Shown: positions 57,259-64,000 of the stretch, one piece after another
Layout: every line of letters starts with the position of its first letter
Numbering within the stretch: position 1 is the first letter of the stretch
From: Marinomonas atlantica
GTDB lineage: Bacteria; Pseudomonadota; Gammaproteobacteria; Pseudomonadales; Marinomonadaceae
DNA length: 64,000 bases
Direction: 5' to 3'
Assembly (NCBI RefSeq): GCF_001639725.1
Contig: NZ_LTAW01000002.1
Coordinates: 186,001-250,000, forward strand
Notes under the pieces: model-generated
Seen by the model: only the letters and a program-made list of their open reading frames with translations
Databases searched by the model: none
Told to the model about the DNA's origin: nothing
Position numbers and translations under genes: made by a program

Positions 57259-60200
57259 ATGTCTCAAAAAAATCGTCTACAAAGCGGTGGCCGAATTGAC
57301 CGTTCTAAGCCACTTACTTTTACCTACAATGGTAAGCAGTTCGAAGGTTTCGCCGGTGATACACTAGCGTCAGCGTTGTTAGCTAACGGTGTTGATATAA
57401 TTGGCCGTAGTTTCAAATACAGCCGTCCACGCGGTATCGTTGCAGCAGGTGCTGAAGAGCCAAATGCTGTTATGCAGCTTGGTGCAACTGAAGCGACTCA
57501 AGTACCGAACGTTCGTGCAACACAGCAAGAACTTTTCTCTGGTCTTGTTTCTGGTTCAACAAACGGTTGGCCAAGTGTTGATAACGATATCATGGGTGTT
57601 CTAGGTAAAGTTGGCGGCAAAATGATGCCTCCAGGTTTTTACTACAAAACCTTCATGTACCCTGCAACAATGTGGGAGACATACGAAAAAGTTATCCGTA
57701 AAGCAGCGGGCCTTGGTCGTTCTCCAAATGAATACGATCCAGATACTTACGACAAAGTTAACCAACACGCTGATCTAGTTGTTGTTGGTGCTGGTCCTGC
57801 TGGTTTGATCGCTGCTTTGACAGCGGCTCGTGGCGGCGCTCGCGTAATCATCGCGGATGAACAAAACGAATTCGGTGGCAGCCTATTAAGCAGCAAAGAA
57901 AGCGTTGACGGCAAAGCGGCTGGCGCTTGGGTTGCAAGTGTTGTTAAAGAGCTAGAAGCGAACGAAAACGTAATCGTTCTTCCTCGCTCTACTGTTAACG
58001 GCTACCACGACCACAACTTCCTAACGATCCACCAGCGTTTGACTGATCACATTGCTGATCGCGCGCCAAATGGACAGGTTCGTCAGCGTTACCATCGTGT
58101 ACGTTCGAAGTGGGTGGTATTGGCTACTGGTGCACATGAGCGTCCACTAGTATTTGGTAACAACGATGTTCCAGGTTGTATGGTAGCGAACGCTGTTTCT
58201 ACTTACATCAACCGTTTCGGTGTTGTGCCAGGCAACGAACTTGTTCTGATGACAACAAATGATAACGCTTACCGTACTGCGATCGACTGGCATGATGCTG
58301 GCCGTAAAGTACAGGCGATTGTTGATACTCGTAAAAACCCAAGTGGTGCACTTGTTGAAGCAGCGCGTGAGCGTGGCATCACTGTTATGACGGGTTCTGC
58401 TGTCATTGATGTTCAAGGTAGCAAGCGTGTATCGGGTGTATCGGTTGCACCAATCAGTGAAGACGGTTCAAAAGTAACAGGTTCTGTTAAGAAACTGAGT
58501 GCTGATACTGTGGCTTCATCTGGTGGCTGGAGCCCTGTTATTCACCTATCTTGTCACACTGGTTCTAAGCCAGTTTGGAACGAAGATGTACTTGGCTTCC
58601 TACCTGGTAAAACAGTACAGAAGCAACTTACTGCAGGTGCGATCAACGGTACATTTAATACTGCTGGTGCGCTTGAAGAAGGTAAAAAAGCGGGTCTTGA
58701 AGCATTGTCTAAGCTAGGTCTTAGCGCAGTTGAAGTAGACGTTCCTGCTACAACTGAAGTGAAAGAATCTAAAGCAATGGCGTTGTTCCATGTGCCTCAC
58801 ACGAAACCAACGTCTCAAGCGCCTAAACAATTCGTTGACTACCAAAATGATGTAACAGCTGCAGGTATTGAACTTGCTTGTCGCGAAGGTTTTGAATCAA
58901 TCGAACACGTGAAACGTTACACAGCAATGGGCTTTGGTACTGACCAAGGTAAATTGGGTAACATCAACGGTATGGCAGTTGCTGCGAAAGTTCTGAACCA
59001 GACGATTCCACAAACTGGTACAACGATCTTCCGTCCTAACTACACGCCAATCACATTCGGTGCGATCGCTGGTCGTGACTGTGGTGCGTTGTTTGATCCT
59101 GAGCGTTACAGTGCAATGCACAAGTGGCACCTAGAGAACGGTGCTAAGTTTGAGGATGTAGGCCAATGGAAACGTCCTTGGTACTTCCCGAAAGCTGGCG
59201 AATCAATGCAAGAAGCGTTGAACCGTGAGTGTTTAGCGACTCGTGAGTCTATCGGTATCCTTGATGCATCGACGCTAGGTAAGATCGATATCCAAGGTAA
59301 AGATGCGCGTGAATTCTTAGGTCGCGTATACTCGAATGCTTGGGCGAAACTACCTGTAGGTAAGTGTCGTTACGGTCTAATGCTGAAAGAAGACGGCATG
59401 GTATTTGATGATGGTGTTACATCTTGCCTAGCTGAAAACCACTTCTTGATGACAACAACATCTGGCGGTGCTGCAACGGTTCTTAACTGGCTAGAATTCT
59501 ACCATCAAACAGAATGGCCAGAACTAGAAGTGTACTTCACTTCTGTGACTGATCACTGGGCGACGATGACGATCTCTGGTCCGAACAGCCGTAAGCTGCT
59601 TGAAGAATTGATTGACGGTGATGTTGACGTTTCTAAAGATAGCTTCAAGTTCATGGATTGGAAGCCAATGTCTGTAGCGGGCGTTCCAGCTCGTGTATTC
59701 CGTATCTCGTTCACTGGTGAGTTGTCTTTCGAGATCAACGTACAAGCGAACTACGGTCTGCATGTTTGGGAAAAACTGTTCGAACATGGTGCTAAGTACG
59801 ACTTGACGCCTTACGGTACTGAAACAATGCACATCCTTCGTGCAGAGAAAGGTTTCATCATCGCTGGTCAAGATACTGATGGCTCTGTTCACCCGTACGA
59901 TTTAGGTATGGGCTGGGCTGTTTCTATGAACAAACCATTCAGCTTCATCGGTAAGCGCGGTATGCAGCGTGAAGACTGTGTACGTGCGGAACGTAAGCAA
60001 ATGGTGGGTATTAAAACGATTGATCCAAACGTTGTATTGCCAGAAGGTGCTCAAGCTGTATTTGACCCAACTGCGTCAATTCCAATGCCAATGGTTGGTC
60101 ACATTTCTTCTAGTTACTGGAGTGCGTGCTTAGGCCGTTCTGTAGCCCTAGGTTTTGTGAAAGGTGGCTTAGACAAGATGGGTGAGAAAGTTTATTACCC

Positions 60201-60282
60201 ACTTGTAGATGGTCGTATCGTTGAAGCAGAAATCTGCAGCCCAATTTTCCTAGATCCAAAAGGGGAACGTCAAAATGTCTGA
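57259..60282 (+). CDS. soxA: Sarcosine oxidase, alpha subunit
   Basis: 1007 residues, the full family length. The N-terminal ferredoxin-like domain (PLTFTYNGKQFEGFAGDTLASALLANGV) lacks an iron-sulfur cluster in this family. It is followed by an NAD(P)+/FAD-type disulfide oxidoreductase domain (DLVVVGAGPAGLIAALTAARGGARVIIADEQ, about 172-202; VLATGAHERPLVF) and a C-terminal GcvT-like tetrahydrofolate domain (about 600-1000, GPNSRKLLEELIDG, RISFTGELSFEINV, GTETMHILRAEKGFIIAGQDTDG). The folate domain catches formaldehyde as methylene-tetrahydrofolate. Overlaps soxG by 8 bases. Confidence 0.97.
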   Translation: MSQKNRLQSGGRIDRSKPLTFTYNGKQFEGFAGDTLASALLANGVDIIGRSFKYSRPRGIVAAGAEEPNAVMQLGATEATQVPNVRATQQELFSGLVSGSTNGWPSVDNDIMGVLGKVGGKMMPPGFYYKTFMYPATMWETYEKVIRKAAGLGRSPNEYDPDTYDKVNQHADLVVVGAGPAGLIAALTAARGGARVIIADEQNEFGGSLLSSKESVDGKAAGAWVASVVKELEANENVIVLPRSTVNGYHDHNFLTIHQRLTDHIADRAPNGQVRQRYHRVRSKWVVLATGAHERPLVFGNNDVPGCMVANAVSTYINRFGVVPGNELVLMTTNDNAYRTAIDWHDAGRKVQAIVDTRKNPSGALVEAARERGITVMTGSAVIDVQGSKRVSGVSVAPISEDGSKVTGSVKKLSADTVASSGGWSPVIHLSCHTGSKPVWNEDVLGFLPGKTVQKQLTAGAINGTFNTAGALEEGKKAGLEALSKLGLSAVEVDVPATTEVKESKAMALFHVPHTKPTSQAPKQFVDYQNDVTAAGIELACREGFESIEHVKRYTAMGFGTDQGKLGNINGMAVAAKVLNQTIPQTGTTIFRPNYTPITFGAIAGRDCGALFDPERYSAMHKWHLENGAKFEDVGQWKRPWYFPKAGESMQEALNRECLATRESIGILDASTLGKIDIQGKDAREFLGRVYSNAWAKLPVGKCRYGLMLKEDGMVFDDGVTSCLAENHFLMTTTSGGAATVLNWLEFYHQTEWPELEVYFTSVTDHWATMTISGPNSRKLLEELIDGDVDVSKDSFKFMDWKPMSVAGVPARVFRISFTGELSFEINVQANYGLHVWEKLFEHGAKYDLTPYGTETMHILRAEKGFIIAGQDTDGSVHPYDLGMGWAVSMNKPFSFIGKRGMQREDCVRAERKQMVGIKTIDPNVVLPEGAQAVFDPTASIPMPMVGHISSSYWSACLGRSVALGFVKGGLDKMGEKVYYPLVDGRIVEAEICSPIFLDPKGERQNV

Positions 60283-60940
60283 TGTTAAACAAGAAGCAGC
60301 AACTGTGGCACCAACTGTAGCCGTTATGGATCAGTTGCCAGATGCATCAATCCAAGGCCAGTCACCTCTGTTTCATGCTGACCTAGCGACTGTTGCTAAA
60401 AACGGCCCGAAAACAGGTGGTGTGACATTTAAAGAAGAAGCGTTGATGGGTCAAATCACGCTACGTTTGAATGCTGAAAACGCTGAGCAACTAAAAGCCG
60501 CAGAAAAAGCGTTGGGCGTGGCTTTGCCAACTCAACCGCTAACATCTGTAGTGAAAGGCGAAGTATCGGTTCGCTGGATGTCTCCAGACGAATGGTTGAT
60601 CGTTGTTCCTGGCTTGAAAGCCTTTGAAGTAGAGTCTGCACTGCATGCAGAGCTAAGTGGTCACTACCAAGTAGTGAACATCAGCGGTGGTTGGACAATC
60701 TTTAAGCTTTCTGGTGCGAATGTTGTGGATGTATTGAAAAAATCTACTATTGTAGATGTACATCCAAGTGTATTCCCAGTGGGTAAGGTTGTATCAACAA
60801 CTTTCGCCAAGAGCTCTGCGATCATTCGTCGCTCAGGTGAAAGCGAGTTTGAATTGGTAGTTCGCCGCAGCTTCTCTGACTACCTATGGCTATGGATTCA
60901 AGACGCAAGTCGTGAGTTCGGCCTTGTAGTCGAAGCTTAG
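60275..60940 (+). CDS. soxG: Sarcosine oxidase, gamma subunit
   Basis: 221 residues. Typical segments: VKGEVSVRWMSPDEWLIVVPG (RWLGPDEWL-like), VVNISGGWTIFKLSG (a DxSxG-type turn) and FPVGKVVSTTFAKSSAIIRRSGESEFELVVRRSFSDYLWLWI, as in the GcvT-like gamma subunit. Last sox gene, followed by a strong terminator before purU. Confidence 0.95.
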   Translation: MSDVKQEAATVAPTVAVMDQLPDASIQGQSPLFHADLATVAKNGPKTGGVTFKEEALMGQITLRLNAENAEQLKAAEKALGVALPTQPLTSVVKGEVSVRWMSPDEWLIVVPGLKAFEVESALHAELSGHYQVVNISGGWTIFKLSGANVVDVLKKSTIVDVHPSVFPVGKVVSTTFAKSSAIIRRSGESEFELVVRRSFSDYLWLWIQDASREFGLVVEA

Positions 60941-60959
60941 TACTACCCCTCCCCATAAT

Positions 60960-60988
60960 AGGCCGACCTTTAAGGTCGGCCTTTTTTT
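60960..60988 (+). terminator. Terminator after soxG
   Basis: Stem AGGCCGACCTT/AAGGTCGGCCT with a very small loop, followed by T7. It may allow partial read-through to purU, whose start is 17 bases on. Confidence 0.9.
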
Positions 60989-61004
60989 CCTAAGAGAACT
61001 TCCT

Positions 61005-61871
61005 ATGAAAGCAACTACAAAACCATGGATTTTCACCGCTAGCTGTCCCAGCGTTATTGGTACTGTTGACGTAGTCACAGGCTACATGGCAGAAGCCGGT
61101 AATTACATTGATGAAATTCATTCTTTTGACGATCGCGAAGCCAATCGTTTTTTCATTCGTGTTGAGTTTTACCCTCAATCTGCGGATTTTACGGCTGATG
61201 AGTTTACTGCAGAATTCACGTCTCGTTCTAAGCAGTTTGAAATGGAATGGGAGCTAACGCCTCCAAACCATCGCCCTCGTGTTGCAATCATGGTATCTAA
61301 GTACGATCACTGTCTTAACGATCTACTTTATCGTTACCGTACAGGTCAGCTAAATATTGAAGTGCCTGTTATCATCTCGAACCATCCTGATCTTGAGTCT
61401 CTAGCACAGTGGCATAACATTCCTTACTACCACTTGCCAATCACAGCTGACACTAAACCTCAGCAAGAAGCTCAGATCCGTGAATTGATCGAACAGTACG
61501 ATGCGGAACTGGTTGTTCTTGCGCGTTACATGCAAGTTCTATCTTCTGAAATGTGCCAATACCTTGACGGTCGTGCAATCAATATCCACCACTCATTGCT
61601 TCCTGGCTTTAAAGGCGCTCGTCCTTATCACCAAGCTTGGGAAAAAGGTGTGAAAATGGTTGGTGCAACGGCTCATTACGTGAATGACGATCTTGATGAA
61701 GGACCAATTATCTCTCAAGGCATCCAAACAGTGGATCATGCGCATTATCCAGAAGATTTGGTCGCAAAAGGGCAAGACGTTGAACGCGTTACATTGTTTA
61801 ATGCCATCAAGTGTCATGTTGAAAAGCGCGTTTTCTTAAACGGTAAGCGCACGGTTGTATTTGGTCGTTAA
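61005..61871 (+). CDS. purU: Formyltetrahydrofolate deformylase
   Basis: 288 residues. Splits 10-formyl-tetrahydrofolate into formate and tetrahydrofolate, returning the folate that sarcosine oxidase needs. N-terminal ACT domain (about 8-90); catalytic domain with NIHHSLLPGFKGARPYHQAWEKGVKMVGATAHYVNDDLDEGPII (Asn, His and Asp of the formyltransferase fold). Downstream of soxG as in pseudomonads. RBS AGAGAA/AACTTCC is modest. Confidence 0.94.
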   Translation: MKATTKPWIFTASCPSVIGTVDVVTGYMAEAGNYIDEIHSFDDREANRFFIRVEFYPQSADFTADEFTAEFTSRSKQFEMEWELTPPNHRPRVAIMVSKYDHCLNDLLYRYRTGQLNIEVPVIISNHPDLESLAQWHNIPYYHLPITADTKPQQEAQIRELIEQYDAELVVLARYMQVLSSEMCQYLDGRAINIHHSLLPGFKGARPYHQAWEKGVKMVGATAHYVNDDLDEGPIISQGIQTVDHAHYPEDLVAKGQDVERVTLFNAIKCHVEKRVFLNGKRTVVFGR

Positions 61872-61942
61872 GATTATTTAAGAAATTTACCTCTACTTAC
61901 CGTTCTGGTTATACCCATTTAACCATGTCGTACATAGTTAAA

Positions 61943-61978
61943 GCGGGGTCGAGTTAAATACTTCGATCCCGTTTTATT
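61943..61978 (+). terminator. Terminator after purU
   Basis: Stem CGGGGTCGAG/CTTCGATCCCG (one mismatch bulge) followed by TTTTATT. It separates purU from sdaA. Confidence 0.65.
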
Positions 61979-62033
61979 ATGGCTATTCTTATACATCTAT
62001 CTTCTTCCTAGATTGGAATTTTCTGGAGGCTTT

Positions 62034-63413
62034 ATGTCTATCAGTGTATTTGACCTATTTAAAATCGGCATTGGTCCTTCGAGCTCGCATACAGTTGGTC
62101 CGATGGCAGCTGCCGCTGACTTCATTGATGTGATGTCAGAAAAAAAAGCGACGCAAGATATTGCTAGAGTGGTATGTGATCTTTACGGCTCTTTGAGTGC
62201 AACAGGTATCGGTCACGGTACTGATAATGCAGTGATCATGGGATTGATGGGTGAGCGTCCTAACCGAATCAATCCAGAGAGTGTTTTAGAGCGTATTGAT
62301 TCTCTTAAAACGAGTAACCGTCTAGTAGTAGCCGGTAATCATGAGATCGACTTTATTTGGGAACGCGATATGCTTCTTCTTGAAGAAGTTTTACCGTACC
62401 ACCCAAATGCGATGCGTCTTACTGCGTACGATGCGTCTGAAAACGTGTTGTATCAAAATACTTATTATTCTATCGGTGGCGGTTTTGTCATTGATGAAAC
62501 AGAAGCAACGCATGTTGCGCATGTTGTCCCACAAGTTGATGTTCCTTATGACTTCAATAATGCCGTTGAGCTTTTGAGCCTTTGTAAGGCTAATGGTTTA
62601 AGCATCAGTCAGCTGATGATGGAAAATGAAAAAGTATGGCGCACCGAACAAGAAGTGCGTGATGGTTTAATGGATATCTGGCAGGCGATGAAAGACTGCA
62701 TTGCCAATGGACTTAATAAAGAAGGTAAATTACCTGGCGGTTTAAATGTGCGCCGCCGTGCCATGAGCCTACATAAGTCTTTGATCTGCGCAACAAATCC
62801 AAATATTATCAGCTCAACGTTAAGTGCAATGGACTGGGTTAATCTCTATGCATTGGCTGTAAACGAAGAGAATGCTGGTGGTGGCCGTATGGTCACGGCA
62901 CCAACCAACGGTGCGGCAGGTATTATCCCGGCTGTATTGATGTATTACATGGAATTCATGACGAATCCGACTGAAGAAAATATCGTTGATTTCTTCCTTG
63001 CTGCCGCAGCAATTGGAGCGTTGTGTAAGAAGAATGCGTCTATTTCTGGTGCAGAAGTAGGTTGTCAGGGAGAAGTTGGTTCAGCGTGCGCGATGGCAGC
63101 AGCGGGCCTATGTGAAATACTTGGCGGTACGCCTGAGCAAGTTGAAAACGCGGCGGAAATCGGTCTAGAGCATAATCTAGGTCTGACTTGCGACCCAGTA
63201 GGCGGTTTGGTTCAAGTACCTTGTATTGAGCGTAATGCCATTGCAGCTATGAAAGCGATCAACGCGACTCAAATGGCTTTACGTGGCGATGGAGAGCACT
63301 TTATTTCATTGGATAAAGTGATCCGCACGATGCGTGATACAGGTAAAGATATGCAAGACAAATACAAAGAAACCTCACGTGGAGGTTTAGCGGTAAACGC
63401 TATCGAGTGCTAA
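62034..63413 (+). CDS. sdaA: L-serine ammonia-lyase (iron-sulfur type)
   Basis: 459 residues. Converts serine to pyruvate and ammonia. The serine/phosphate-like loop is [15 protein letters not shown] near the N-terminus; the 4Fe-4S cysteines are in the C-terminal half ([42 protein letters not shown]). ATG 62034 ([12 protein letters not shown]) has GGAGG 6 bases upstream; the frame open from 62013 overlaps that RBS. It follows sox-purU, closing a path from sarcosine through glycine and serine to pyruvate. Confidence 0.96.
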   Translation: MSISVFDLFKIGIGPSSSHTVGPMAAAADFIDVMSEKKATQDIARVVCDLYGSLSATGIGHGTDNAVIMGLMGERPNRINPESVLERIDSLKTSNRLVVAGNHEIDFIWERDMLLLEEVLPYHPNAMRLTAYDASENVLYQNTYYSIGGGFVIDETEATHVAHVVPQVDVPYDFNNAVELLSLCKANGLSISQLMMENEKVWRTEQEVRDGLMDIWQAMKDCIANGLNKEGKLPGGLNVRRRAMSLHKSLICATNPNIISSTLSAMDWVNLYALAVNEENAGGGRMVTAPTNGAAGIIPAVLMYYMEFMTNPTEENIVDFFLAAAAIGALCKKNASISGAEVGCQGEVGSACAMAAAGLCEILGGTPEQVENAAEIGLEHNLGLTCDPVGGLVQVPCIERNAIAAMKAINATQMALRGDGEHFISLDKVIRTMRDTGKDMQDKYKETSRGGLAVNAIEC

Positions 63414-63430
63414 TCCTCTGACAGGGATTA

Positions 63431-63468
63431 AAAAACCCCTTGAGACGCCGTCTCGAGGGGTTTTTTTA
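63431..63468. terminator. Bidirectional terminator between sdaA and the MarR gene
   Basis: Stem AAAAACCCCTTGAGACG/CGTCTCGAGGGGTTTTT with T-runs on both strands; lies between convergent genes. Confidence 0.93.
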
Positions 63469-63495
63469 TGGCCGCTAAAACTTGAAATCCAGTGA

Positions 63496-63960
63496 TTAAA
63501 GTGATTTATGAGCCAAACGTTCAAGCATATCAAGCAACCATTGTTTTTCTTTGTCACTGTCTAAGCATTTAGCCATTTCGTTCTCGTAGCAACTTACGCG
63601 TTCGACAGCATTGGCAAAAAAGGCAGTGCCTTCTTCCGTCATAAATAGAGCGTAAGAGCGACGATCATTGGCAGCGGGACGACGCTCAAGAATTTTTTTG
63701 CTTTCGAGCTTGTCAACTGCTGCAACCATAGCGGAGCGATCGTTACCAAGTGCTTGTGCGACAGCTGTTTGAGTGAGGCCTGGGTTACGGTCGACAATTG
63801 CAAGCACTGCAAATAACCCTGGGCTAATACCCAAATCGTCACACACTTCACCGAACTTAGCGAAAAAATTCATTTGAGCACGGCGTAAGCGATAACCTAA
63901 AAACTCGTCTAATACTCCAAAATCAATGTCTTGATCCGACTTTTTTTGGTGATCTGGCAT
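63496..63960 (-). CDS. MarR-family transcriptional regulator
   Basis: 154 residues with the MarR winged helix: LGISPGLFAVLAIVDRNPGLTQTAVAQALGNDRSAMVAAVDKLESKKILERRPAANDRRSYALFMTEEGTAFF (residues about 44-116). DRRSY is the wing signature. N- and C-terminal helices form the dimer. The ligand is unknown; no obvious partner gene lies inside the window, and its target may lie to the right beyond the edge. Confidence 0.88.
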   Translation of the reverse strand: MPDHQKKSDQDIDFGVLDEFLGYRLRRAQMNFFAKFGEVCDDLGISPGLFAVLAIVDRNPGLTQTAVAQALGNDRSAMVAAVDKLESKKILERRPAANDRRSYALFMTEEGTAFFANAVERVSCYENEMAKCLDSDKEKQWLLDMLERLAHKSL

Positions 63961-64000
63961 GTGTAGGGTTCCTAACGCTGTCTAAATTAAAGCCTTATAT

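Noticed and set aside
61872-62033. Glycine riboswitch before sdaA
   Set aside because: The 160-base region shows only a terminator and an RBS; no tandem glycine aptamer pattern was recognisable.

Overview
The window looks like a chromosome segment of a marine gammaproteobacterium of the Oceanospirillales type (Marinomonas-like). This is inferred from the lptD-surA block divergent from djlA, the rpe-gph pair, the trpGDC-osmC block and the sarcosine oxidase cluster; no 16S gene is present, so the genus is a guess. Layout: positions 1-14480 are host DNA (surA end, lptD, djlA, a DUF3530 gene, rpe, gph, a copper-related DUF2946/OprC pair, an MscS channel, MgtE, and a vanR-vanAB vanillate demethylation locus with three VanR boxes). 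Positions 14484-51198 are one complete-looking temperate prophage of about 36.7 kb. Positions 51179-64000 are host DNA again (trpG, trpD, trpC, an OsmC gene, a GbdR/SouR-type regulator, soxBDAG, purU, sdaA and a MarR regulator). 

The prophage is P2-related, of the HP1/K139 flavour: it carries DUF2586, DUF2590 and DUF2597 tail proteins, an HP1-type holin and the divergent portal/terminase versus scaffold/capsid arrangement. Left to right it holds an integrase, an accessory zone with unknown genes and a tiny hydrophobic peptide gene, an AlpA-like regulator, an S24 repressor divergent from a Cro/YdaS-like gene, a CII-like gene, small early genes, an HUH replication initiator, an Ogr/Delta zinc finger, a PAPS-reductase-like protein, a C5 cytosine methyltransferase, a second accessory zone with a BRCT-protein operon, and then the head, lysis and tail genes. 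A 21-bp direct repeat marks attL and attR, and it contains the start codon of trpG. Integration has therefore cut the tryptophan gene from its native leader and placed it behind phage DNA. 

The right-hand host genes form one metabolic unit. Sarcosine oxidase makes glycine and methylene-tetrahydrofolate, PurU handles formyl-tetrahydrofolate, and SdaA deaminates serine to pyruvate. Serine hydroxymethyltransferase (glyA), which would connect glycine to serine, is missing from the head of the operon, but a short reading frame just upstream of soxB reads like its C-terminal tail. 

The least explained parts are: (a) the BRCT-led minus-strand operon at 28550-30132, with a Shine-Dalgarno that only long read-through RNAs could hide; (b) the 25-residue hydrophobic peptide gene at 15888-15965, with its ribosome site in a hairpin and its own terminator; (c) the AT-rich membrane protein gene at 18017-19090; (d) the PAPS-reductase/methyltransferase pair. 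All of these are hypotheses from sequence reading; no searches were run.
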